Assembly (NCBI GenBank): GCA_964445985.1
Contig: CAYUMU010000025.1
Coordinates: forward strand, 7,723-71,722
Source: CAYUMU01 sp964445985
GTDB taxonomy: Bacteria > Planctomycetota > Planctomycetia > Pirellulales > S012-138
Direction: 5' to 3'
DNA length: 64,000 nucleotides
How positions within the stretch are numbered: position 1 is the first letter of the stretch; every line of letters begins with the position of its first letter. The translations under genes were made by a program, and so were the position numbers. Below, one piece after another: positions 7,297 to 15,881 of the stretch. The notes beneath the pieces are model-generated. The model was not told the origin of the DNA. It worked only from the letters and a program-made list of their open reading frames with translations, and did no database searches.

Positions 7297-9006
7297 ATGT
7301 ATCGCGCGGCAGTAATTGTGATCGTGATCGCCGTGGGCATTTCGGGGGACGCAATTGGCGGACCTCCAAGCCAGATCGTTCCCGAGCTGCCAGCAGGTGG
7401 TGCGGCGCAAGGGAGCAAAGAAGTCGAGGCGGCCGTGGCTGCGATCGAGCGGTTGGGAGGGCAAGTCTCCCGCGATCTGACCGTTGCCGGTCGGCCCGTA
7501 ATTGCTGTTTCACTGCGGGCCACTCAAGCAACGAATGATGATCTGGTGCATTTGCTACCGCTGTCCGATCTGCGGGGGTTGGATTTGCCAGCGACGGTCA
7601 CCGAAGACGGACTGGCGCGGCTGACTAGATTGCCGAAGCTGCAGACGCTCGATCTTTCTTACACGGGGGTTAACGATGCGGGCTTGAAACATCTAGCGGG
7701 GATGCGGCAGTTGCAGACGCTCAACCTGCGCTCGAACTATGTTGGAACGGAGAATCCTTTTGGCGAACAAAATCCTGATCGATTAATTTCTGACGCGGGC
7801 TTGAAGCACTTGCAGGGACTGAGCGAGTTGAAGGTGTTGATTTTGAGCGGCACGCCGATCAGCGATGCGGGACTCAAGCATTTGCGATCGATGAAGTCGC
7901 TACAGATTTTGGAACTCCGTTCGACGGAAATTTCCGATGTGGGCTTAGTGCATCTGGCCGAGTTGCCCGCGCTGGAGCAACTCGATTTGTCGTCCACATC
8001 GGTCACCCCTGCGGGGCTCGCGCCGCTGCGGGCGAACCGGCGTTTGCGGTCGCTCAAGCTGGATTATACGGCTAACGATGATGAGAGTTTGAAAAGCCTG
8101 GCGGGACTTGTGGAACTGCGCAACCTCGACTTGAGCCGCACCGCCGTCACCGATGCTGGCCTGAGGGAGCTACGGCGGTTGATCAACCTGGAGCAACTCG
8201 ACCTGTCGTTCACCGAGGTAACCAGCGCTGGCCTGGAGGAGATTGGTCACTTGCGGCGGCTGAAGGAGCTGTACCTGTACGATTGCGATATCACCGATGC
8301 GGGGCTGGAGCACTTGCAGGGGATGACGAAACTGGAAAGCCTGAGCTTGAGTTGCGGCAGGGTCCAGATTACCGGGACGGGGCTGCGGCACTTGCAAGCG
8401 ATGCGCGAAATGCGAAACCTCACGATAGATGATGCGGATTTGACCGGCCATGCGTTGCAGCATTTGGAAAACATGACGCAGTTAAAGTCGCTTTCACTGT
8501 TTGGTTCGCGGCTGGACGATGACGGTTTGGAATCACTGGCAGACCTGGTTCATCTGGAGAAATTGAATCTGAAGAGAACACGGATTAGCGATGAGGGGGT
8601 GAAGCATCTTGGCAAGCTATTGCAACTGCGCGAGTTGGACGTGTCGCTCAACAACCTCGGGGATGCCAGCGCCGAGGTGTTGGCGAAATTGACGAGGCTG
8701 GAGACGCTGAACTTGTGGGAAACCCAACTGAGTGACCGCGGGCTAAGGCATTTGGCGGCGTTGACGGAGTTGAGAGACCTCAGTGTGAACGAGACCCGGA
8801 TCACCGACGCCGGGCTGGAAAGCGTGCGGGGGATGTTGAAGTTGAACAAGCTGAGGCTGGGCAAAACTGAGGTTGGTGATGCCGGGTTGATGCACTTGCG
8901 CGGTTTGAAGGACTTGCGATGGGTGAATTTGCACCGCACGCGGGTTACACCAGAGGGAGTGAGGGCGTTGCAGGAGGCGCTTCCCGAGGCTTTCGTGCTG
9001 GATTGA
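7297..9006 (+). CDS. Exported leucine-rich-repeat protein (GALA/RNI type)
   Basis: This is a 569-residue protein with an N-terminal hydrophobic signal (residues 1-23, ending 'GISGDAIGG'), then a linker of about 70 residues and about 19-20 repeats of 24 residues with the consensus 'LxxLxxLxLxxTxIxDAGLxxL'. This is the RNI/GALA-like LRR form common in planctomycetes. Such proteins give curved solenoid scaffolds for protein binding; no enzymatic domain is present. ATG 7297 has GGAG 6-7 bp upstream; a TTG four codons earlier is less likely. It is probably periplasmic or surface-located. Two R1 hairpins follow the stop codon within 13 bp. Partner and role are unknown. Confidence 0.85.
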   Translation: MYRAAVIVIVIAVGISGDAIGGPPSQIVPELPAGGAAQGSKEVEAAVAAIERLGGQVSRDLTVAGRPVIAVSLRATQATNDDLVHLLPLSDLRGLDLPATVTEDGLARLTRLPKLQTLDLSYTGVNDAGLKHLAGMRQLQTLNLRSNYVGTENPFGEQNPDRLISDAGLKHLQGLSELKVLILSGTPISDAGLKHLRSMKSLQILELRSTEISDVGLVHLAELPALEQLDLSSTSVTPAGLAPLRANRRLRSLKLDYTANDDESLKSLAGLVELRNLDLSRTAVTDAGLRELRRLINLEQLDLSFTEVTSAGLEEIGHLRRLKELYLYDCDITDAGLEHLQGMTKLESLSLSCGRVQITGTGLRHLQAMREMRNLTIDDADLTGHALQHLENMTQLKSLSLFGSRLDDDGLESLADLVHLEKLNLKRTRISDEGVKHLGKLLQLRELDVSLNNLGDASAEVLAKLTRLETLNLWETQLSDRGLRHLAALTELRDLSVNETRITDAGLESVRGMLKLNKLRLGKTEVGDAGLMHLRGLKDLRWVNLHRTRVTPEGVRALQEALPEAFVLD

Positions 9007-9018
9007 TGGGCGGCGCGC

Positions 9019-9090
9019 GTGGCTGGGGGCTGGTTGCCGCTCGCTCGCCCCTTGGCTGCCAACAAGTCGCCGCTGGCGACCAGCCCCCAG
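9019..9090. repeat. REP-like hairpin R1 (variant CTGGTTGCC)
   Basis: GTGGCTGGGGGCTGGTTGCC (9019-9038) pairs with GGCGACCAGCCCCCAG (9075-9090), with one mismatch in 16. It begins 12 bp after the LRR stop codon and forms a tandem pair with the next hairpin. Confidence 0.8.
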
Positions 9091-9106
9091 GCGAACCTGT
9101 GTTTTT

Positions 9107-9177
9107 CTGGGGGCAGGCTGTCGGCCGCGCTTTGGGGGTACTCGCGGTTGAATGGCTGACAGCCTGACCCCAGCCAC
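9107..9177. repeat. REP-like hairpin R1 (variant AGGCTGTCA)
   Basis: The left arm CTGGGGGCAGGCTGTCGGCC (9107-9126) pairs with the right arm, which begins GGCTGACAGCCTGACCCC at 9154 and closes with AGCCAC at 9177. It uses the same inner stem as 567-632 and lies 16 bp behind another R1 hairpin that uses a different inner stem. Confidence 0.8.
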
Positions 9178-9310
9178 GCCCGTTCGCTTGCGTGCGACCA
9201 TTCGCACCGCTTATCCTAACCCCCGATGATCCTGGGATTGTTCTTGTCGGCGGTGCGCATGGGCTGCGTAGCGATTGGCTGGGGCAGGCGAGCTATCGAA
9301 TCGATCCTTT

Positions 9311-12300
9311 ATGACCGCAACGGCATTCATCCAGCGTTGGCAGAACTCGGGCGGGGCGGAACTGGCCAACTCCCAGTCTTTTCTGAAAGAATTATGCACG
9401 CTGCTCGACGTGCCCCAGCCCGACCCGACCGAGGCCGACGAGGATCGCAACGCGTACGTGTTCGAGAAGGCCGTGCTGTTTAACAATGGCGACGGCACCA
9501 CCAGCGCGGGCCGCGTCGATCTGTACCGGCAAGGCTGTTACGTGCTGGAATCGAAGCAGGGCGTCGAACGCAAAGCGGCCGAGCAGGCCGAACTGCTGGC
9601 CACCAAGAGCAAGCAGAAGAAAATTCGCTCGGGAACGGCTTCGCGCGGCACGCCGGGGTGGGAACAGGCCATGACCAAAGCCCGGCAGCAGGTCCGGCGG
9701 TACGCCGAAGCCTTGCCGGGCGAGTGGCCGCCGTTCCTGATCGTGGCCGATGTGGGCTATTGCTTCGATCTGTATGCCGACTTTGCCCAAGCCGGCAAAA
9801 ACTACATTCCCTTTCCCGATCCGCAAAGCTACCGCATCTATCTGGCCGATCTGGAAGACGAGCAGGTTCGGCAGATGCTGCGGGCCATCTGGCTCGATCC
9901 GCTCAGTCTCGATCCTAGCCGGCGCAGCGCCAAGGTCACCCGCGATGTGGCCCAGCGGTTGGCCAGGTTGGCCAAGAGCCTGGAACCGGTTCACACGGCC
10001 GAGGTGGTGGCGCAGTTCCTCATGCGCTGCCTGTTCACCATGTTTGCCGAAGACGTGGAAATCGGCGGGCTCAAGAAGGGCGACTTCACAAAGTTTCTTA
10101 GCGGGCGGCGGGGCAAGCTGGCCACCTTCGTGCCCATGCTGCAACAGCTTTGGCAAGACATGAACACCGGCGGCTTCTCGGTGATCTTGGAAGGCCAGAT
10201 CATGCAGTTCAACGGGGGGCTGTTTGAAGATTGCACGGCCCTGCCGGTGAGCGAGGATCAACTGGAACTGTTGATCGAAGCGGCCGAAGCCCGCTGGACC
10301 GACGTGGAGCCGGCCATCTTTGGCACGCTGCTGGAACGGGCGCTCGACCCGGTGGAGCGGCACAAGCTGGGCGCGCATTACACGCCGAGGGCTTACGTGG
10401 AACGGCTGGTGATGCCCACCATTATCGAGCCGCTCCGCGAGCAGTGGGATACGGTGTATGCCACGGCGGTGCTGCAATACGAGGCGGGCCAGATTAGCGA
10501 TGCCGTGAAGAGCGTGCGGCAGTTTCATGAGCAGTTGTGCGAAACGCGGGTGCTCGATCCGGCCTGCGGCAGCGGCAACTTTTTGTACGTGGCCTTGGAA
10601 TTGATGAAGCGGCTGGAGGGCGAAGTCCTCAAGGCCCTCCGCGACTTTGGCGACCGGCAAACCGTGCTGCTGACGATCGACCCGCACCAGTTTCTGGGCA
10701 TGGAAGTCAACCCTCGGGCGGCGGCGATCACCGACCTGGTGCTGTGGATTGGCTACCTGCAATGGCACGTGCGCTCGCGGGGCGGCGACGATCTGCGCGA
10801 GCCGATCATTCGCAAGTTCCACAATATTGAATGCCGCGACGCCGTGCTGGCCTGGGACCGCGTGGAACCGGTGGCGGACGAAGCGGGCAACCCCGTCACC
10901 CGCTGGGATGGCCGCACCACGAAAACGCACCCGGTAACCGGGGAAGAAGTGCCCGACGAAACGGCGCGGGTGCAGGAGCTGCGGTATGTGAACCCCAGAA
11001 AAGCGGAGTGGCCGCAGGCGGATTATATCGTGGGCAATCCGCCGTTTGTGGGCGACAAGATGATGAAGACGGCAATGGGGTATGGGTATGTAAATACACT
11101 TCGCTCGACGTACAAGGAACTAGGTGGTTCCGCAGATTATGTGATGTATTGGTGGAACAATGCAGCCGAAAACGTTTTGGGAGGAATATCTCGCCGATTT
11201 GGATTCATTGCGACTAATAGTCTAAAGCAGAATTACAATCGCCGTACCATCGCGCGACATATGGCAGCTAAGCCACCGCTGTCTTTATTCTACGCAATTC
11301 CAGATCATCCATGGGTGGATTCAACCGATGGCGCGGATGTCCGGATTTCTTTGACCGTAGCTGTTTCCGGCAGTTCAAGTGGTCGACTGCTTTGCGTCGA
11401 AAGTGAACGCCGCGATAGAGAGATGCCTGAGCTTACATTTCGAGAAACGAGCGGACGGATCGGCCCTGACTTGACCATTGGAGCGGATGTAGCAGGGGCG
11501 GTCGTCTTAAGAGCGAACACAGATGTATCATGCCCGGGTGTTAAACTATTCGGTCAGGGGTTCGTCGTGTCACCATTCGAGGCAGAACAATTAGGTCTGA
11601 GAGAGATTCCGAGCGCCGAAAAATATATTCGACCATATCTCATCGCTCGCGAATTTACGCAGACCGGCAAAGGAAGATTCGTCTTGGATTTCCTTGGACT
11701 TGATTCTCAGGAATTGCGCGAGCGTTTCCCTGCATGCTACCAGTGGCTCTTGGATCGCGTTAAACCGGAAAGGGATCAAAATAACCGTGCTTCCTACCGC
11801 AAATGGTGGTGGCTATTCGGCGAACCGCGTAAGAAATTCCGCAAGTCTTTTTTAGGCATCAAGCGGCAAATTGTGACGGCGGAGACATCGAAGCATCGGA
11901 TGTTTACTTTCGTACCTATTGAAACCGTTGCCGAGGGAACGCTAGTCATAGTTGCACTTGACGACGCCTATTTCCTCGGCGTGTTATCGAGCCGCATTCA
12001 TGTCGTCTGGGCACTTGCCACCGGCGGTCGTTTAGGCGTCGGGAACGACCCTCGATACAACAAAACCCGCTGCTTTGAAACCTTCCCCTTCCCCGATCCT
12101 GACGAAGCTCTCAAAGCCCGCATCCGTTCCCTGGGCGAGCAGCTTGACGCCCATCGCAAGCGTCAGCAGGAGCTTTATCCCACGCTCACCATGACGGGCA
12201 TGTACAACGTGCTGGAAAAGTTGCGCGCGGGCGAGGCGCTCTCCGCCAAGGAGAAGGTGATCCATGAGCAGGGTTTGGTGTCGGTGCTCAAGCAAATTCA

Positions 12301-12760
12301 TGACGATTTGGACGCGGCGGTGGCGGCCGCTTATGGCTGGCCGGTGGATTTGAGCGACGAGGAGATTTTGCAGCGGTTGGTGGATTTGAATGCGGAGCGG
12401 GCGGCGGAGGAAGCCCGCGGGGTGGTGCGGTGGCTGCGGCCGGAGTTTCAGAACCCGGCGCGGAGCGGAGCGGGAGCGACGCAGAAGAAGCTGGCGATGG
12501 AAGATGATTTGGCAATGGAAGATGGGCCGGCGGTGGCCGCCGTGGCCGTGAAGGTGGAGAAGCAGCCGTGGCCGGCGTCGGTGACGGAGCGGTTTACGGC
12601 CGTGCGAACCGCCCTGGCCCAACAGGCAGCGCCCGCGACCGCGGCCGACATGGCCAAGCACTTTAAGGGAGGCCGGGTCAAGTCGGTGGAGGAGTTGCTC
12701 GACCTGATGGTCAGCATTGGGCAAGCCCGCCAGACAGACGATGGTCGATACGTGGCGTGA
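9311..12760 (+). CDS. MmeI-family (Type IIL) restriction-modification enzyme: fused nuclease and adenine methyltransferase
   Basis: This is a single 1149-residue polypeptide combining cleavage and protection. The N-terminal nuclease motif is D70-(9)-E80-x-K82 ('VDLYRQGCYVLESKQG'), the spacing reported for MmeI. A helical connector follows, then SAM motif I 'LDPACGSGNF' (about 414) and catalytic 'NPPF' (about 576) of a gamma-class N6-adenine methyltransferase. About 590-915 is the expected target-recognition region, and the C-terminal 230 residues are helical and end in a winged-helix-like segment. It is longer than MmeI (919). No separate R, S or regulator gene is nearby, as expected for a self-contained enzyme. 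ATG 9311 is preferred over an upstream TTG at 9275. DNA at about 11080-12055 is visibly lower in GC than both flanks. Confidence 0.88.
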   Translation: MTATAFIQRWQNSGGAELANSQSFLKELCTLLDVPQPDPTEADEDRNAYVFEKAVLFNNGDGTTSAGRVDLYRQGCYVLESKQGVERKAAEQAELLATKSKQKKIRSGTASRGTPGWEQAMTKARQQVRRYAEALPGEWPPFLIVADVGYCFDLYADFAQAGKNYIPFPDPQSYRIYLADLEDEQVRQMLRAIWLDPLSLDPSRRSAKVTRDVAQRLARLAKSLEPVHTAEVVAQFLMRCLFTMFAEDVEIGGLKKGDFTKFLSGRRGKLATFVPMLQQLWQDMNTGGFSVILEGQIMQFNGGLFEDCTALPVSEDQLELLIEAAEARWTDVEPAIFGTLLERALDPVERHKLGAHYTPRAYVERLVMPTIIEPLREQWDTVYATAVLQYEAGQISDAVKSVRQFHEQLCETRVLDPACGSGNFLYVALELMKRLEGEVLKALRDFGDRQTVLLTIDPHQFLGMEVNPRAAAITDLVLWIGYLQWHVRSRGGDDLREPIIRKFHNIECRDAVLAWDRVEPVADEAGNPVTRWDGRTTKTHPVTGEEVPDETARVQELRYVNPRKAEWPQADYIVGNPPFVGDKMMKTAMGYGYVNTLRSTYKELGGSADYVMYWWNNAAENVLGGISRRFGFIATNSLKQNYNRRTIARHMAAKPPLSLFYAIPDHPWVDSTDGADVRISLTVAVSGSSSGRLLCVESERRDREMPELTFRETSGRIGPDLTIGADVAGAVVLRANTDVSCPGVKLFGQGFVVSPFEAEQLGLREIPSAEKYIRPYLIAREFTQTGKGRFVLDFLGLDSQELRERFPACYQWLLDRVKPERDQNNRASYRKWWWLFGEPRKKFRKSFLGIKRQIVTAETSKHRMFTFVPIETVAEGTLVIVALDDAYFLGVLSSRIHVVWALATGGRLGVGNDPRYNKTRCFETFPFPDPDEALKARIRSLGEQLDAHRKRQQELYPTLTMTGMYNVLEKLRAGEALSAKEKVIHEQGLVSVLKQIHDDLDAAVAAAYGWPVDLSDEEILQRLVDLNAERAAEEARGVVRWLRPEFQNPARSGAGATQKKLAMEDDLAMEDGPAVAAVAVKVEKQPWPASVTERFTAVRTALAQQAAPATAADMAKHFKGGRVKSVEELLDLMVSIGQARQTDDGRYVA

Positions 12761-12772
12761 GGGGTGGGGCTT

Positions 12773-12843
12773 CTGGGGGCCAGTTGTGGGCTGCGGTGGA
12801 TCGAGATGGCTGGCTGTGGTGGCCACAACTTGACCCCAGCCAC
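12773..12843. repeat. REP-like hairpin R1 (variant AAGTTGTGG)
   Basis: CTGGGGGCCAGTTGTGGGC (12773-12791) pairs with the arm starting GGCCACAACTTGACCCC at 12821 and ending AGCCAC at 12843. It fills nearly the whole 91-bp gap between the convergent MmeI-like and HXXEE genes, a natural place for a bidirectional terminator. Confidence 0.8.
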
Positions 12844-12851
12844 GCGCGCCG

Positions 12852-13496
12852 TTAGCCGGTTGGCAGTGAGTACGATGTCGCTCGTGCAGCGGGCATGGCC
12901 GGGGCGGTGGAGCGATTGAGCAGGGCAATTCTTTTTCGCACGTGGGCGATGATGATTCCATGCACCGCAATGGCGACGCCCAGGGCCAGCAGGTGGTTTG
13001 AGAGGTGGCTTCCGGCCGCGGTCGAAACGACATACGTGCCGAGCAGGCCGACCGGCAGAAAGATGGTGATGCTGGTGAGCAAGCCGGGGTTGTATTGCCG
13101 TTTGAGGATGGCGGGGATGATATGCCCCAGGGCGTTGAGCATGGGCAGGTAGAAGGCGATCAGCCCTAGCGAAAGATCGACGAAGCAGGCCAGGTACAGG
13201 GCGACGAGGTCGAGCCCCCAGACCAGGAGCGAATTGATCCAGAACGTGGCGATGGGCGTGAGGACGTCGCGGCCTTCGCCGATCGTGTTGTTGACCCAGA
13301 GGCGAAAGCGGTCGCGATCGTGCTCTTCAAATTGATGCAACATATAGATCGGCAGTTGCAAGAACACGAGCCCTAGCGGCCAGCCGGCAAAGTGGAACAC
13401 CAGGGGCGAAAGGAGCGCGAGAAAGCCGGCGGCAAACAGCGAGGCATACGGCCACTGCCACTTTTCGACCAGCCAATTCAACGTGCGTGCCGACAT
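12852..13496 (-). CDS. HXXEE-domain integral membrane protein
   Basis: This is a 214-residue protein with about six membrane segments. The family signature 'HQFEEH' is at 54-59 in the first loop after helix 2, and the later conserved set 'LNALGHIIPAI ... YNPG' follows. HXXEE proteins are uncharacterised; the conserved His and Glu suggest a metal or catalytic site facing one membrane side, but no activity is established. The tail after residue 190 is polar and not conserved. Start ATG 13496. The gene faces the MmeI-like gene, and an R2 element and an R1 hairpin lie behind its start. Confidence 0.8.
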   Translation of the reverse strand: MSARTLNWLVEKWQWPYASLFAAGFLALLSPLVFHFAGWPLGLVFLQLPIYMLHQFEEHDRDRFRLWVNNTIGEGRDVLTPIATFWINSLLVWGLDLVALYLACFVDLSLGLIAFYLPMLNALGHIIPAILKRQYNPGLLTSITIFLPVGLLGTYVVSTAAGSHLSNHLLALGVAIAVHGIIIAHVRKRIALLNRSTAPAMPAARATSYSLPTG

Positions 13497-13663
13497 GAGC
13501 TCTGTCCTTTTACTTACGATGTCATGGGCGGTGAATGTCGCCCGCCGCTTCTGGTGTAATCTAGGTCGTAAATAGGCAGACGGGGGGCAGGGATTGCTGG
13601 GGCATGGGGTGGCCTAATCGCGGCACGATCGTCATAACCGATCCCCGCCGGAGGCACTAGTTT

Positions 13664-13740
13664 CTTGCTCGTTATCATCTCTGCAAGCTGCAGAGAACAT
13701 TAATGCCTCCCGCGTCCGTTTGCGGTTTACCCGCGTTAAG
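13664..13740 (+). repeat. Dispersed double-hairpin element R2, copy B
   Basis: This 77-nt copy closely matches 7122-7197. Its first stem is perfect here, CTCTGC-AAGCT-GCAGAG, where copies A and C carry GCGGAG (a G-T wobble). The change preserves pairing in all three. Confidence 0.8.
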
Positions 13741-13818
13741 ACATTGCCAGCACAAGCGAGACCCGAGGGCGAGCAACCACCCCACGTTTGCTGTTCCAGG
13801 CTGTTTGGCCAGATTCGT

Positions 13819-13890
13819 CTGGGGGCAAGTTGTGGGCTGCGGTCGTGGGAGATGGCTTGCCGTGTTGGCCACAACTTGACCCCCAGCCAC
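13819..13890. repeat. REP-like hairpin R1 (variant AAGTTGTGG)
   Basis: CTGGGGGCAAGTTGTGGGC (13819-13837) pairs with the arm beginning GGCCACAACTTGACCC at 13867. From 13812 to 13890 it differs from 41235-41312 at only about seven positions, including the loop and the flank GATTCGTCTGGGG. Confidence 0.85.
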
Positions 13891-13989
13891 ACGCCGGGCA
13901 GGGTGGCGCCTGAGCCTGTGGCGAAGGGCGTGGTTGACTCGCTCGAACGGCTCGCGATGGGACTAGCACCGCGAGCGCTTCGCATCAAA

Positions 13990-14058
13990 GTAGGGTGCGC
14001 AGCCGCGGCGGTTGGGTGATCCTCCACCCGAAAGGTACGCACGGGGTGCGGACCCTAC
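13990..14058. repeat. R4 hairpin
   Basis: GTAGGGTGCGCA (13990-14001) pairs with TGCGGACCCTAC (14047-14058) with one mismatch. The right half, 14034-14058, matches the R4 copy at 4821-4846. It lies 10 bp from the 3' end of the minus-strand radical SAM gene, so it could terminate it. Confidence 0.65.
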
Positions 14059-14067
14059 CGCCAGCTT

Positions 14068-15360
14068 CTACCTGGAGATGACCGGGAGTTCCAAGCCGGG
14101 TGGCGTGCCGCGCGGGCTGGGTTTCGTAGGCAGGTATTCGCCGAGAATTTCTTCCGCCGAGCGGGGGTTGTTGTACTGGCCAAAGTCGTTGAACCAGAAC
14201 CGCTTCATCAGGCGGTAAGCCCAGCTTTTTTCGGGGATGCACACGGCGGGGTTGTCTTGGCTGGGGCGGGGCGTCATGGCGCGGAGTTCCACCATGGCCT
14301 GTTGGCGGGCCGTGCTGTCGGTGGCGCCGTGCTTTTCCATCAGGGCCGCCAGCAGGTCGGGCCGTTCCAATACCACGCAGCCTCGCGTGGCCCCGGCCGC
14401 CAACTCGCGGAAGTCTTGCAAGAAGGTTGATTCGGTGATGGCCCGCACGGGGCCGCGCTCGTCGTAGATGGATTCTTTGGTGAACTGCACGATGGGGCAG
14501 GGTTCGATATCGCCCCAGGGGCTGATGTGGTGGCTGATGCCGGTGACCGCCGGGCAGAGGGCCTGGCCGCGTCCGTCGTAGTAGGCGTCGACAATCGCGA
14601 TCGGCTTTTTGGCCCTCATGGTGACGACGAAATTGCGGACTTGGAGCTGTTGCTCGGGCGTGAGGGCCAGCTCGGGGCGGGCGTCGGGACCGACGGGGCG
14701 ATAGGTGTGGAACCAGCTGTACATCACGCCCATCTCGATCAGATTGTCGAGCCACTTTTCGCAGAGCAGGTCGTCGAAGTTGGTCTGGCACAGGCTGGTG
14801 CAAACGCCGGTGAGCAGTTTGTGCTTGAGGCAGTTTTGGAGGCCTTCCATGGTTTTACTCAGCACCTCGGGCCGGCCGCGGCGTTCGTCGCTGACGATTT
14901 CGGAGCCTTCCACGCTGACCAGCGGGGTGGCGTTGCCAATGCGGCGAAGCTCTTTGGCGACTTCGTCGGTGATGAAGTGGCCGTTGGTGAAGATCTGGAA
15001 GTAGCAGTCGCGATGGCGGTCGAGGATTTCGAGCAGCTCGGAATGCATGAACGGTTCGCCGCCGAGCAGGCCGAAGAACACGTTGCCTTGCTGTTTGGCT
15101 TCGTTGATCAGCCGATCCATGGCCGGCACGTCGATCTTGTGCTGTTTGGCGGCCACATCGACCCAGCAGCCCTGGCAGCGGAGATTGCAGCTATTGATGA
15201 TCGAGACGTAGAGAAACGGCGGGAAGTATTGCCCTCGCTTGAGGCGCCGCTTGTGCTTTTGCACGCTGCGGATGCCTTTGAATCCCATGCGCCAAAGGAA
15301 CTTCCAAACCAACCGTTTGTCGGTTTCCAGCAAGACTCGTTTGGCCATCCGCAGGTACAT
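14068..15360 (-). CDS. Radical SAM protein with SPASM/twitch-like C-terminus
   Basis: This is a 430-residue radical SAM enzyme. The [4Fe-4S]-binding CxxxCxxC is 'NSCNLRCQGCW' (C58, C62, C65), followed by the GGE motif 'LLGGEPFMH'. A Cys-containing block 'ALCPAVTG ... WGDIEPCPIV' looks like a SPASM or twitch auxiliary-cluster region with fewer cysteines than full SPASM. The basic N-terminal 45 residues may be membrane-associated. Substrate is unknown, and no peptide precursor or partner gene is adjacent. ATG 15360 with GGAAG upstream is preferred over a GTG at 15387 that lacks a clear SD. Confidence 0.85.
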   Translation of the reverse strand: MYLRMAKRVLLETDKRLVWKFLWRMGFKGIRSVQKHKRRLKRGQYFPPFLYVSIINSCNLRCQGCWVDVAAKQHKIDVPAMDRLINEAKQQGNVFFGLLGGEPFMHSELLEILDRHRDCYFQIFTNGHFITDEVAKELRRIGNATPLVSVEGSEIVSDERRGRPEVLSKTMEGLQNCLKHKLLTGVCTSLCQTNFDDLLCEKWLDNLIEMGVMYSWFHTYRPVGPDARPELALTPEQQLQVRNFVVTMRAKKPIAIVDAYYDGRGQALCPAVTGISHHISPWGDIEPCPIVQFTKESIYDERGPVRAITESTFLQDFRELAAGATRGCVVLERPDLLAALMEKHGATDSTARQQAMVELRAMTPRPSQDNPAVCIPEKSWAYRLMKRFWFNDFGQYNNPRSAEEILGEYLPTKPSPRGTPPGLELPVISR

Positions 15361-15881
15361 GGCGACTTTCTTCCGAGAACCCGCCACCCAGCGATGGGCG
15401 GCAAGATGTTTCTAAGAGGCAAGACAATTTTGGACGGAGGGCACGGCGGGCGAGGGGGGGCGAGGTCAACCCTCGGCTATCGGCCAACTTTGTGAAGGCG
15501 TTGCGGCTTTTGCAGCATGGTTTGAATCAGGTAGCCGATCCCGCCCCGGCGCATGTCGCCGACCCCACACGGTTTGCGGGGGGGAACGACTGCTTTAGTT
15601 TAGCAGCCGCCGCGGGCAGAGGCGAGTTCTCTGATTGGGTTCTGGGGGGTGAGCAACCACGTTGGGGGGGCGGCGGACCTGACCGGGTGGCGCGGTTATT
15701 TCTCAAGATTCGGCGGCCTGAGCCGGCGGGCTGCCGATTTTCGAGCTACATTTCCCTCGGACAAATATCGAAGGGCCAGGGCATTGACGTCGCGGGTTGG
15801 GTTCTGCCGATCGCTAGGGTGGGCTGAATTCAGGGGTAGCAATGTCAACGGCCGGCTTCGCCGCCTTCAGATTTCAGGCTC
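15361..15881. other. Gene-free stretch between divergent genes
   Basis: These 521 bases separate the radical SAM gene (minus) from the PilZ-like gene (plus), so promoters for both are expected. I see no supported ORF, hairpin or known repeat. Confidence 0.4.

Larger units (their letters stand above)
13497..14067. other. Repeat-rich intergenic stretch
   Basis: No gene is supported in these 571 bases. They contain three different repeats: an R2 element (13664-13740), an R1 hairpin (13819-13890) and an R4 hairpin (13990-14058). The HXXEE promoter should lie near 13500-13560 on the minus strand. Confidence 0.6.

Noticed and set aside
6563..7315. Plus-strand open frame of 250 codons in the gap before the LRR gene
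   Set aside because: It overlaps the zinc-ribbon gene's 5' region and an R2 repeat, has no SD or domain and runs into the LRR start in another frame.
9392..10930. Minus-strand open frame opposite the MmeI-like gene, a possible antisense immunity or regulator gene
   Set aside because: Its composition is that of a shadow frame (His/Arg/Gln-rich) and it ends where the codon bias of the real gene changes.
9311..12760. BREX PglX or DISARM methylase as the identity of the large methyltransferase gene
   Set aside because: No BREX or DISARM partner genes are nearby, and the N-terminal D-(9)-ExK nuclease with MmeI spacing fits a self-contained Type IIL enzyme.
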